Origin: Desulfobulbaceae bacterium
Lineage (GTDB): Bacteria; Desulfobacterota; Desulfobulbia; Desulfobulbales; UBA5123
Direction: 5' to 3'
DNA length: 13,815 nucleotides
Assembly: GCA_029865195.1 (NCBI GenBank)
Contig: JAOUHH010000041.1
Location: 1 to 13,815 of the forward strand
Numbering within the stretch: position 1 is the first letter of the stretch; the number at the start of each line of letters is the position of its first letter. This document shows positions 1 through 9,269 of this stretch, piece by piece. The notes below the pieces were generated by a model that did no database searches, had not been told where the DNA came from, and saw nothing but the letters and a program-made list of their open reading frames with translations. The translations under genes were made by a program, and so were the position numbers.

Positions 1-1
1 G

Positions 2-55
2 GTGCTGCGCAACGGTTTGACCCTGGTCGGGGTGACTGCCCCGGAGAGTATGTGA
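2..55 (+). CDS. argS: Arginyl-tRNA synthetase, C-terminal end (partial)
   Basis: Only the last 17 codons and the stop (TGA at 53-55) are inside the window; the gene begins upstream. The visible tail reads VLRNGLTLVGVTAPESM. ArgS proteins typically end in a very similar segment (hydrophobic residues, then L-G-V-x-A-P-E-x-M), which forms the end of the anticodon-binding helical domain, so this is the likely identity. The next gene starts within 13 bases, so the two are probably co-transcribed. The call rests on one short motif and the arginine-related neighbours; other proteins cannot be fully excluded. Confidence 0.6.
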   Translation: MLRNGLTLVGVTAPESM

Positions 56-61
56 GGGAGG
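55..61 (+). promoter_or_regulatory. Ribosome binding site deciding the SPOR gene start
   Basis: AGGGAGG lies 6 bases before the ATG at 68 but touches the ATG at 62. Spacing therefore favours 68 as the true start and makes the ATG at 62 unlikely. Confidence 0.6.
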
Positions 62-67
62 ATGAAT

Positions 68-715
68 ATGTTGAATCGCGCTAAACGACTGCGCAGTTTC
101 GCCGTTCGTTTCGAGTTGGGGATCGGTGGCCTTTGCGGGCTGACGGTGGTCTGTCTCTGTATCTTCCTCTGGGTGTTCCTCCTCGGGGTGTGGGCCGGGC
201 AGACGGTTTTGTCGCCATCGTCCTCCGACGAGGCTCCCTGGCTGCACCAGGTAGCGACCAGATTGCTGCCGGCCCCCACGGTTCCCGATATGCCGCCTAC
301 CGGCCAGGAACTGCGGGAAGCCCCGGCCGTGCCCGTGCCGGCGGTCCCCGGCGATCCGATCGCCGAGGTCCAGGTCGATCAGGCTGCGGAGGCGGAGCCG
401 ACGCCGGGTGCGCCCCCCGGCGAGGCGAGCAACCCTGCCGCCGGCAAGGAAGGTATCGCCTCGACCGACGCGACGACCTGTTTCGCGTTGCAGGTGGGGG
501 CGTTTCGTGAAGAGGTCAACGCCGCCGAATCGGTGGCTGCCTGGAAGGAGAAGGGATACGTGGCGTTCAGCCTTGCCCCGCAGGAGGGGAGCCATCTGCA
601 CCGGGTGTTTGTCGGTCGCTTCGCCGATCTGGGCGCCGCCAACAAACTGGTCAATGAACTGGAAGAAAAAGAGCAGGTGCGCGCCTACATCACCCTGATT
701 CCGGAGGGGAAATAG
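68..715 (+). CDS. Membrane-anchored SPOR domain protein
   Basis: A 215-residue inner-membrane protein with a short basic cytoplasmic N-terminus, one transmembrane helix (about residues 19-43), a Pro/Ala/Glu-rich periplasmic linker (about 45-135) and a C-terminal SPOR domain (about 138-210). The SPOR start is visible as CFALQVGAF, with the later VFVGRF strand. SPOR domains are known to bind denuded glycan strands of septal peptidoglycan, so a role in cell division or envelope remodelling is likely, though the exact partner cannot be read from sequence. It follows the probable argS end by 12 bases and is likely translated from the same message. The start at 68 is chosen for ribosome binding site spacing; 62 is the alternative and adds only two residues. 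Confidence 0.88.
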   Translation: MLNRAKRLRSFAVRFELGIGGLCGLTVVCLCIFLWVFLLGVWAGQTVLSPSSSDEAPWLHQVATRLLPAPTVPDMPPTGQELREAPAVPVPAVPGDPIAEVQVDQAAEAEPTPGAPPGEASNPAAGKEGIASTDATTCFALQVGAFREEVNAAESVAAWKEKGYVAFSLAPQEGSHLHRVFVGRFADLGAANKLVNELEEKEQVRAYITLIPEGK

Positions 716-739
716 AGCCGTGGTCGGGTGCCGACGCTC

Positions 740-768
740 TTGACCCGGCTCCGGTTCGGTGTTACAAC
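740..768 (+). promoter_or_regulatory. Candidate sigma70-type promoter upstream of argA
   Basis: TTGACC (740-745), 17 bases, then TACAAC (763-768) resembles a -35/-10 pair with 5/6 and 4/6 matches. It lies in the 128-base gap before argA. The -35 overlaps a weak imperfect hairpin whose arms are GAGCCG (715-720) and CGGCTC (746-751). This is consensus matching only. Confidence 0.3.
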
Positions 769-831
769 TGTCGAGTTAACTTTTATATAGCATATCTGCC
801 GGGTTGCCGTTGGTTGCAGCAGTGATCCGTT

Positions 832-837
832 GAAGGG
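832..837 (+). promoter_or_regulatory. Ribosome binding site of argA
   Basis: GAAGGG stands 6 bases before the ATG at 844. A TTG at 838 is in frame two codons earlier but directly abuts this site, so 844 is the better start. Confidence 0.55.
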
Positions 838-843
838 TTGGAC

Positions 844-1308
844 ATGATTCGAAACGCCCGCATGGAAGACATCAAGGCGATCTACGAGTTGCTGAAATAT
901 TTCGCCGACAAGGGATTGCTGCTGGGGAGGTCGTTGAGTTCCCTGTACGATCAGCTTCGAGATTTCAAGGTCTATGTCGAGAAGGACGAGGCCGGGGAAC
1001 GGGTGGTCGGCTGCGGCGCCCTCCATGTCTGCTGGGAAAACCTCGCCGAGATCCGTTCCTTTGCGGTGGCGGAATCCCATCAGGGGCGGGGGATCGGCAC
1101 CGAACTCGCCAACGCCTGTCTCGATGAGGCAGTATCCTTCGGCATCACCCGGGTTTTTACCCTCACCTATCAGCCGACCTTTTTCAAGCGGCTGCATTTC
1201 CGCGACATCGATAAGAACGAACTGCCCCACAAGGTCTGGAGCGACTGTATTCACTGTCCCAAGTTTCCGGACTGCAACGAAGAGGCCCTGGTCTGGGAAA
1301 AATCGTAA
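844..1308 (+). CDS. argA: N-acetylglutamate synthase, short GNAT type (ArgA)
   Basis: A 154-residue GNAT-fold acetyltransferase expected to make N-acetylglutamate from glutamate and acetyl-CoA, the first step of arginine synthesis. The acetyl-CoA binding motif A is visible as SFAV followed by HQGRGIGTEL (about 72-88), with Q-x-x-G-x-G residues at 80-85. The C-terminus carries HKVWSDCIHCPKFPDC, giving Cys135, Cys138 and Cys144, a tail typical of the short ArgA found in deltaproteobacteria and some other phyla. It lacks the amino-acid-kinase domain of the long E. coli enzyme. argJ lies just past secA, which supports the pathway assignment. A different GNAT substrate is possible but less likely. 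The 65-base gap to secA allows co-transcription. Confidence 0.82.
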   Translation: MIRNARMEDIKAIYELLKYFADKGLLLGRSLSSLYDQLRDFKVYVEKDEAGERVVGCGALHVCWENLAEIRSFAVAESHQGRGIGTELANACLDEAVSFGITRVFTLTYQPTFFKRLHFRDIDKNELPHKVWSDCIHCPKFPDCNEEALVWEKS

Positions 1309-1373
1309 GCCGCCCGCTCGCCGTGGTTGGTTGATCGCGCCTCTTTCTCACTGTAAGACAAGGAAGTATCCCT

Positions 1374-3923
<2,550 letters not shown>

Positions 3924-3926
3924 GGC

Positions 3927-3931
3927 GGAGG
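3927..3931 (+). promoter_or_regulatory. Ribosome binding site of argJ
   Basis: GGAGG lies 8 bases before the ATG at 3940 and 5 bases before an in-frame GTG at 3937. The ATG gives the usual ArgJ N-terminus length. The reading frame stays open far upstream inside secA, so this site decides the start. Confidence 0.6.
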
Positions 3932-3939
3932 AACGAGTG

Positions 3940-5133
3940 ATGGGTGATGATCTGCAGGTGCAGGGGTTTGTCGGGGCGGCGGTGGCGGCCCATATCCGCA
4001 AGAAGGATCGCCTCGATCTGGCCCTGATTTACAGCGAGGTCCCGGCCGTTGCCGCAGGTGTTTTCACCACCAGCCTGGTCAAGGCGGCACCGGTGCGGCT
4101 GGGCATGGAACGGCTGCAGGGCGGTCGCGCCCAGGCGATCATGATCAATTCCGGGATCGCCAACGCCTGTACCGGCGCGGAGGGCATGCGCCTGGCCCGC
4201 GCCACCGGCAAGATGGTTGCCGACGGTCTTGGCATCGCCGAGGAGCTGGTGCAGGTCTCCTCCACCGGGGTTATCGGCGAGCAGCTGCGGCCCGATCCGT
4301 TTTCGGCCGCCATGCCGGGGCTCATCGGCAAGCTCTCTGCCGATGGCCTGGCCGACGTGGCCCGGGCGATCATGACCACCGACCTTGTCCCCAAGACCGC
4401 GGTGCGGACGGTTACCGTCGGCGGCAAGGAGGTGAAACTGGTCGGGGTTGCCAAGGGCTCCGGGATGATCATGCCCAACATGGCCACCATGCTGGGCTTT
4501 GTGCTCACCGATGCGGCGGTGGCTCCCAACGCCCTTGCCGGCATGTTGAAAACGGCCGCCGATTGCTCGTTCAACCGGATCACCGTCGACGGCGACACCT
4601 CCACCAACGATACCGTGCTGTTGCTTGCCAACGGCCTGGCCGGCAACCCCGTCATCGATGACGGGGCCACGGACAAGGCGGTTTTTCAGGCGGTCCTGAA
4701 CGATCTGATGAAGGATCTGGCCCTGCAGATCGTCCGTGACGGCGAGGGCGCCACCAAACTCATCACCATCCGGGTGACCGGCGCCGCCAGTGACGAAGCG
4801 GCGGTGGCCGCCGCCCGCACCATCGCCAACTCCAATCTGGTCAAGACCGCCTTCTTCGGCGAGGATGCCAACTGGGGACGGATCATCGCCGCCCTGGGGC
4901 GCTCCGGCATCGATTTTGACGCCGACCGGGTGGACATCGCCTTTGACGATGTGCAGATGGTGGCGAACGGCCTTGGCCAGGGCGCCGCGGTGGAGTCCCG
5001 CGCCACCGCGGTTCTCAAGCGCAAGGAATTCTCGGTCAATATCGACCTGCACGGCGGCAACGGCTGCGGGGAGATGTATACCTGCGATTTTTCCCTCGAT
5101 TACGTCAAGATCAACGCCGATTACCGCTCCTGA
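3940..5133 (+). CDS. argJ: Glutamate/ornithine N-acetyltransferase ArgJ
   Basis: A 397-residue enzyme that moves the acetyl group from N-acetylornithine back to glutamate in the cyclic arginine pathway; bifunctional members also use acetyl-CoA. ArgJ is an Ntn-type protein that cuts itself into alpha and beta chains before a catalytic threonine. The cleavage site is clear in KGSGMIMPNMATMLGF, between Ala182 and Thr183. The oxyanion-hole Thr109-Gly110 is seen in SSTGVIGE, and the protein ends in the family-typical DYVKINADYRS. Because a separate argA lies upstream, the enzyme need not be bifunctional; sequence alone does not decide. Length and motifs are normal. The start is set by the GGAGG at 3927-3931. 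Confidence 0.96.
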   Translation: MGDDLQVQGFVGAAVAAHIRKKDRLDLALIYSEVPAVAAGVFTTSLVKAAPVRLGMERLQGGRAQAIMINSGIANACTGAEGMRLARATGKMVADGLGIAEELVQVSSTGVIGEQLRPDPFSAAMPGLIGKLSADGLADVARAIMTTDLVPKTAVRTVTVGGKEVKLVGVAKGSGMIMPNMATMLGFVLTDAAVAPNALAGMLKTAADCSFNRITVDGDTSTNDTVLLLANGLAGNPVIDDGATDKAVFQAVLNDLMKDLALQIVRDGEGATKLITIRVTGAASDEAAVAAARTIANSNLVKTAFFGEDANWGRIIAALGRSGIDFDADRVDIAFDDVQMVANGLGQGAAVESRATAVLKRKEFSVNIDLHGGNGCGEMYTCDFSLDYVKINADYRS

Positions 5134-5168
5134 GCCGGTCGGCTTGCAATCATCTACTACGGGAAGGC

Positions 5169-6470
5169 ATGGGCGCGAAGCGGATTCTGCTGGTCGAGGA
5201 TAACAAGTTTGTCGGCACCCTTCTGCGCACCAAGCTGCAGGCGGCCCGCTACTCCGTGGTCTGGGCCAAGAATCTCGCCGAGGCCCTTGCGCAGCTTGCC
5301 GTCCAAAGCGATGGTTTTTTCGCCGCCATCCTCGACTACTCACTCCCCGATGCCCCTGCCGGCGAAATCATCGATCACGTCGTCCGCCGCGACATCCCCG
5401 CCGTTGTTTTCACCGGGCTCTTTTCCGACGAGGTCCGCAACGCGGTCTGGATGAAGAACGTTGTCGATTACGTGCTCAAGGACAATTTCTCCTCGCCCGA
5501 TTATCTGGTGGCGACCATCCAGCGGCTGGAGCGGAATCTGGTCACCAAGGTGCTGGTGGTGGATGATTCTTCGTTCTTTCGGCAGGTGATCGTCGATTTG
5601 CTGAAGGTGCACCGCTTCCAGGTTCTGACCGCCGCCGACGGCGTCGGGGCGCTGGCGGTGGTGGAGGCGCATCCGGATATTCAACTGGTGATCGCCGACT
5701 TCAGCATGCCGGAGATGGACGGCTTCAAGCTTACCCAACGCCTGCGGGCCAGATACCCCAAGGAGGAGATGGCCATCATCGGCATCTCCGCCAAGGGGGA
5801 AAACCTGCTCGCGGCCCGCTTCATCAAGTATGGCGCCAACGATTTCATCATCAAGCAGACCTTTCTCACCGAGGAGTTTTACTGCCGGGTCAATCAATGC
5901 CTGGACGGCCTTGAAAATGTGCGGCGGATCCGGGAAGCCGCGATCAAGGATTTTCTCACCGGGCTCTGCAACCGACGTTATTTCTTCGATGTCGGCTACA
6001 AGCTGTTCGCCAGCGCTGCCCGCAGGAGCATCAGCCTTACCTGCGCGATGATCGATATCGACCACTTCAAGAAGGTTAACGACACCTACGGCCATGATGT
6101 GGGCGACCAGGCCTTGTGCCATGTCGCGGCAATCCTGCAGAAGAGGATGCGGGCGACCGATATTGTCGCCCGGGTGGGGGGCGAGGAGTTTTGCATCCTG
6201 GCCGTCAATGTCGACGATGGGAATGTCGAGGGGCTTTTCGAGGAGTTGCGGCAACGGCTGGCCGATACGCCGCTCGAGCTCGGCGACGGCCGGCAGCTCA
6301 ACCTCACGGTCAGTATCGGGGTGGCGGTGAACGGCTGTGCTTACAGCCTGGAGGGGATGGTGAAGGTCGCCGACGAGCAGCTCTACATCGCCAAGCGGAG
6401 CGGTAGAAATCAGGTGGTGGTCGGCCGCGATGTGGTCAGCGACGACGGAGGAGAGGCAGGTAGTCGTTGA
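5169..6470 (+). CDS. Dual-receiver diguanylate cyclase (REC-REC-GGDEF)
   Basis: A 433-residue cytoplasmic response regulator predicted to make cyclic di-GMP when phosphorylated. REC1 (about 4-120) has acidic Glu10/Asp11, phospho-acceptor Asp56, Thr82 and Lys104. REC2 (about 127-245) has Asp132/Asp133, Asp177, Ser207 and Lys229, so both receivers look functional. The GGDEF domain (about 258-420) has DFLTGLCNRR and an intact active loop GGEEF (337-341). Arg328-x-x-Asp331, five residues before it, fits the product-inhibition I-site. There is no membrane segment and no adjacent histidine kinase. The start is ATG 5169; GGGAAGG at 5161-5167 is unusually close, but no in-frame alternative lies upstream before the argJ stop. 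The last 35 bases overlap the convergent REC-TIR gene. Confidence 0.95.
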   Translation: MGAKRILLVEDNKFVGTLLRTKLQAARYSVVWAKNLAEALAQLAVQSDGFFAAILDYSLPDAPAGEIIDHVVRRDIPAVVFTGLFSDEVRNAVWMKNVVDYVLKDNFSSPDYLVATIQRLERNLVTKVLVVDDSSFFRQVIVDLLKVHRFQVLTAADGVGALAVVEAHPDIQLVIADFSMPEMDGFKLTQRLRARYPKEEMAIIGISAKGENLLAARFIKYGANDFIIKQTFLTEEFYCRVNQCLDGLENVRRIREAAIKDFLTGLCNRRYFFDVGYKLFASAARRSISLTCAMIDIDHFKKVNDTYGHDVGDQALCHVAAILQKRMRATDIVARVGGEEFCILAVNVDDGNVEGLFEELRQRLADTPLELGDGRQLNLTVSIGVAVNGCAYSLEGMVKVADEQLYIAKRSGRNQVVVGRDVVSDDGGEAGSR

Positions 6471-7311
6471 CCAAGGCACGGATGGTGCCGTCCGCCTTCA
6501 TGATGCCGCCGCTGATGTCGACGGTGGACAGATCGGGCAGCTTGCTGGCAATGCCCGCCTCGCCGTGATGGAGGAAGATGGTTTTGCCTTTCTTGCCGAC
6601 GCAGGTGCCATACAGGCACCCCGCCTCGAAGAGCACCGCCTGCCGCTCCGTGGCGTCGGCCGGCAGCAGCACGAAGACCAATTTGCGGTCGTCGCGGTCG
6701 GCGACCGCCCGGAGGAGGGTGGATATCCCCTGGTCCGGCTGGTCGTGCAGGACGATTGGCGACGGGATGCGCAAGGTGCCGGTCAGGTAACGGAGGAACT
6801 CATCCTTGGCCGCCTCATTGCTGCCGTGGATGAGGTAGGTCGAAAGCGATGGCTTTGCCGGTCGGGCTTCGCCGGGCTGGAGGTTTTTGATCCGGAGCAG
6901 CAGGGCGCGCGGGGTTTGATAGAGGGTGAGCTTGTCCAGGTACCCCTCGGCGGTTTCCTTGAACCAGCGGACCTGCGGGTCCTTGCGGTCTGTTTTGACG
7001 GAGACGCCGAGGATGTTCAGGTTCGGCCAGCGGCGTTGCAGCCAGCGGCCCAGGGTGATGCCGCCGTGCTGGCCGGGCAGGGGCTCAAGCAGTTCCGGCC
7101 CGTTCGTGTTCGGCACCGTGATCGCTTCGGCGGGGAGCAGCAGGTCGATGATGACCGCCAGGTAAGCGTCCGGTGCTTGGGCGATCGCGGCCGCGCCGGC
7201 CCCGGCCGTGCCGACGGTCTCGACCTGAAACCCTTCGTCGCGGAGGAGTTCCGCCGCCTCCTCGATATGGGAGGGGGTGTTGTCGATCCAGAGTATCTTG
7301 CTGCCTTTCAT
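6436..7311 (-). CDS. Response regulator with C-terminal TIR-like (CAP12/PF10137-type) domain
   Basis: A two-domain protein of 291 residues (314 if the start is at 7380). Numbering from 7311, the N-terminal part (about 4-135) is a receiver: WIDN acidic pocket (Asp10), phospho-acceptor Asp56 in IIDLLLP, Ser104, and Lys127 in YLDKL. An insert of about 25 residues follows the acceptor strand. The C-terminal part (about 157-270) starts TYLIHGSNEAAKDEF, continues LHDQPDQG, then VLFEAGCLYG. That order (I-H-G, H-x-Q-P-x-Q-G, F-E-x-G-x-x-x-G) matches the TIR-like domain of CAP12/TIR-STING and Pycsar TIR effectors, where the Glu is the NADase residue (Glu229 here). Receiver and family match are pattern recognition; NAD cleavage is inferred. 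It lies downstream of the methyltransferase on the same strand. The 7311 start places the receiver directly at the N-terminus; neither start has a strong ribosome binding site. Confidence 0.82.
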   Translation of the reverse strand: MKGSKILWIDNTPSHIEEAAELLRDEGFQVETVGTAGAGAAAIAQAPDAYLAVIIDLLLPAEAITVPNTNGPELLEPLPGQHGGITLGRWLQRRWPNLNILGVSVKTDRKDPQVRWFKETAEGYLDKLTLYQTPRALLLRIKNLQPGEARPAKPSLSTYLIHGSNEAAKDEFLRYLTGTLRIPSPIVLHDQPDQGISTLLRAVADRDDRKLVFVLLPADATERQAVLFEAGCLYGTCVGKKGKTIFLHHGEAGIASKLPDLSTVDISGGIMKADGTIRALVNDYLPLLRRR

Positions 7312-7348
7312 CGTTTGTTCGCCTGCCTGACCTGTTGTCGAAGTTGCT

Positions 7349-7396
7349 AAGTTTTTTTGGTTATCGACATTTCTGCTCATTTCCGCAAGTTTTTTT
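7349..7396. repeat. Pair of A-tract direct repeats before the REC-TIR gene
   Basis: The ten bases AAGTTTTTTT occur at 7349-7358 and again at 7387-7396, 38 bases apart start to start. On the minus strand these are A7 tracts followed by CTT. They may bend the DNA or act as a promoter UP element; no function is shown. Confidence 0.5.
7360..7388 (-). promoter_or_regulatory. Weak candidate promoter for the REC-TIR gene
   Basis: On the minus strand TTGCGG (7388-7383), 17 bases, then GATAAC (7365-7360) forms a poor -35/-10 pair (3/6 and 4/6), but an A7 tract lies directly upstream as an UP element would. If real, transcription would start inside the longer open frame and support the 7311 start. Confidence 0.25.
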
Positions 7397-7428
7397 AACG
7401 CGGCATGCCCTGCCGCCCGGCGAAACGG

Positions 7429-8214
7429 TTACCCTGCCGCGGCGGCAAGCAGGAGGGTTGCGTGTTCGCCGGCGACAAAGGGCGTCAGGTCGTAGTCGCC
7501 ATAGCGGGCGGTGACGGCAAACCCGGCCTTGGCAAGATGGTCCTGCCACGCCTCGGCATCGATGCCGAGGATTTGGTAGTCGTATTGCCAGTCTTCGTTC
7601 ACCCGGTCCGGTTGATAGCGGATCCGGTACGTTTCCCGCAGGTTGATCAGGGTTGAACCCGCTTCCCGCCATTTGAGGATTTCCTTGATCACCTTGGAGC
7701 CGTTGGCGCGGTCGAAGATCATGAACTGAAACTGTTTTTTTTGGGCGAGGGTGGCATGTGCCAGGGCCGGCACAAAGAGCTGGAGGAGTAACCGTCCGCC
7801 CTCGGCGAGCAGCGGCCGAATCTGTGCAAGGCAGCGGTCGACCTCGCCCTCGCCGGTGAGCAGGTTCATGGTGTGGTAGGGGACCACCACGGCGTCGAAG
7901 CGGCAGCTGAGCCCGATGCTGGTCATATCCATGCAGCAGTAGCGTGGATTGTCGGTGTCGGCATCCTGCCTTTCCAACGCCCGCCGCAGCATGGAGTGGG
8001 AAAGATCGATGCCGGTCACCTGATGTCCCGCTTGAGCCAGGGCGCGGCCCAGCCGCCCGGTGCCGCAGCCGAGTTCAAGGACCGTGGCCGGGCTACCGGG
8101 CAGATGCTTGAGGTAGAAGGGCAGATCGTCGCGGAAGCCGGCCAGTTCCAGTTCGTAAAAATATGTATAGCGGTCGTGGGCGTAAATGGTGTCTTGTTGG
8201 ATGTCAAAGCCCAT
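7429..8214 (-). CDS. Class I SAM-dependent methyltransferase
   Basis: A 261-residue soluble protein with a Rossmann-type methyltransferase domain. Motif I is VLELGCGTG (45-53), the SAM-ribose acidic residue is Asp70 in GIDLSHSML, and later strands include FDAVVVPYHTMN and GGRLLLQLF. The C-terminal half, with many aromatic residues and charged strands (LRETYRIRYQPDR), resembles small-molecule or ubiE-type methyltransferases. The substrate cannot be read from sequence. The reading frame stays open upstream to 8958, but that extension is antisense to another gene; GGAG at 8224-8221, 6 bases before ATG 8214, sets the start, with ATG 8226 as the weaker choice. It is upstream of the REC-TIR gene and divergent from the 308-residue gene. 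Confidence 0.88.
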   Translation of the reverse strand: MGFDIQQDTIYAHDRYTYFYELELAGFRDDLPFYLKHLPGSPATVLELGCGTGRLGRALAQAGHQVTGIDLSHSMLRRALERQDADTDNPRYCCMDMTSIGLSCRFDAVVVPYHTMNLLTGEGEVDRCLAQIRPLLAEGGRLLLQLFVPALAHATLAQKKQFQFMIFDRANGSKVIKEILKWREAGSTLINLRETYRIRYQPDRVNEDWQYDYQILGIDAEAWQDHLAKAGFAVTARYGDYDLTPFVAGEHATLLLAAAAG

Positions 8215-8220
8215 GCTCAG

Positions 8221-8224
8221 CTCC
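8221..8224 (-). promoter_or_regulatory. Ribosome binding site deciding the methyltransferase start
   Basis: GGAG on the minus strand lies 6 bases before ATG 8214. The ATG at 8226 has only an AGGA touching it, so 8214 is preferred. Confidence 0.5.
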
Positions 8225-8268
8225 ATTCCTGTGGGTGGTGGCGTGTGCCGGTAAAAGGTCGGCGGCAA

Positions 8269-8297
8269 AGGATACCAGATTCCAATCCGAATGAAAA
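8269..8297 (-). promoter_or_regulatory. Weak candidate promoter of the methyltransferase gene
   Basis: Minus-strand TTTTCA (8297-8292), 17 bases, then TATCCT (8274-8269), with 4/6 matches each. It lies in the 114-base divergent gap where a promoter is expected, but the match is poor. Confidence 0.22.
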
Positions 8298-8328
8298 CGG
8301 CGGGAGCGGTGATCGCCCTGGAGGTTGT

Positions 8329-9255
8329 GTGACCAAGATCAGAAAAAGGGCATTCGTCAACCGGATCGTCGAGTACCTGACCGATGCCGATTCCTTTTGC
8401 GAAGGGAGGTTCGATGCCTCGCTCTTTTCGGTGGTGAAGGAGTTGCGGGGAGGCGGGCCCGATGATGAGGGGGTCGTGCGGCAGGTCGAGCTGATCCAGG
8501 GGCTGCGCTTCGGGGCGCATATCGAACTGGTGATGCTGCTGCTCGCCCATGCCTTCCATGGCCTCGACGACCAGACCACCATCGAGGTGTATGCCGAGGC
8601 CATGGCCGGGGCGATGCAGTCTTTTGCCGAACCCATTGCCAATGGCTCGCTGACCTGTTTCCCCGATCCGACCTTCCTGCTGCACGGGCTCGGCCGGGCA
8701 ACGCTTGCCGACGTGGTCCGCCGCTTTGAAAACAACGGCCGCATCATCCATGAAACCCTGGCGCGGCGGGACGATTTTATCGGCGCCCATGGCCGGGCGC
8801 TCTGTATGGGGCACGGGGTCAAGATGCTGATGGAGGAGGGGGCCGCCGAGGACAGCTTCGGCATCTGCGGCTATCTGGTCCATGCGGAGGAGGAAAACCC
8901 GCACGGCACCGACATCAGCTATATCGCCAAGACCAGTTTTTTTCTCGATGCCACGCAAAGCGAGTTGTTCGTGATCTCACTCCAAGGCCAGCGGGTGCTG
9001 CCGGCGCAGAAGGAGCGGAGCCGCGATTTCGCGAGACTTGCCGCCCGGCTGGCGATGGACCCCAGGGCCTTCGTGCTGCGCAAGGTCTGCGAGGTCGCGC
9101 GGGGCGAGGGCTATCGGCGGGTGCGGGTGGTTCGCCCGGATCAGCATCCCATGTTTCTGGATCGGCATCGTGGCTTCATGGGCCGCTATGAGCCGATTAT
9201 CCTTCAGGCCGGGATCGGCGAGGAAAACGGCTGTTATCTGGAGGCGAGCCTGTAG
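8329..9255 (+). CDS. Conserved-looking protein of unknown function (308 aa)
   Basis: A 308-residue soluble protein that I do not recognise. No signal peptide or convincing membrane helix is seen. The N-terminal third is helical (about 5-105, with IELVMLLLAHAFHGL as an amphipathic or buried helix). The middle has FGICGYLVHAEEENPHG (about 177-193). The C-terminal part reads LFVISLQGQR (213-222), then a helical stretch, then VRVVRPDQHPMF (265-276) and RGFMGRYEPI. The order S-L-Q-G, long helix, then R-x-R-x-V...Q-H/N recalls the C-terminal half of VirK/YbjX (DUF535) proteins, but this is a weak visual likeness. The GTG start has GGAGG at 8320-8324, 4 bases away; no other good start is in frame. 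It ends 21 bases from the convergent next gene. Confidence 0.75.
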   Translation: MTKIRKRAFVNRIVEYLTDADSFCEGRFDASLFSVVKELRGGGPDDEGVVRQVELIQGLRFGAHIELVMLLLAHAFHGLDDQTTIEVYAEAMAGAMQSFAEPIANGSLTCFPDPTFLLHGLGRATLADVVRRFENNGRIIHETLARRDDFIGAHGRALCMGHGVKMLMEEGAAEDSFGICGYLVHAEEENPHGTDISYIAKTSFFLDATQSELFVISLQGQRVLPAQKERSRDFARLAARLAMDPRAFVLRKVCEVARGEGYRRVRVVRPDQHPMFLDRHRGFMGRYEPIILQAGIGEENGCYLEASL

Positions 9256-9269
9256 GGAGCCGCCGTGGT

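Noticed and set aside
1331..1359. Promoter directly before secA (TTGATC, 17 bases, TAAGAC)
   Set aside because: The -10 matches only 3/6, and co-transcription with argA explains expression without it.
5340..6479. A 379-codon open frame on the minus strand opposite the diguanylate cyclase
   Set aside because: The + strand frame has two intact receivers and GGEEF, so the antisense frame is spurious.
6430..7350. A 306-codon + strand open frame opposite the REC-TIR gene
   Set aside because: The minus-strand frame has receiver and TIR-like motifs; the + strand frame shows no domain and would overlap the diguanylate cyclase end.
7400..7416. Hairpin GCGGCA-TGCCC-TGCCGC as a terminator between the methyltransferase and REC-TIR genes
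   Set aside because: The stem is only 6 bp, and on the minus strand it is followed by an A-run, not a T-run.
8215..8958. N-terminal extension of the methyltransferase frame (total 509 codons)
   Set aside because: The extension is antisense to the 308-residue gene, and the ribosome binding site at 8221-8224 supports the start at 8214.
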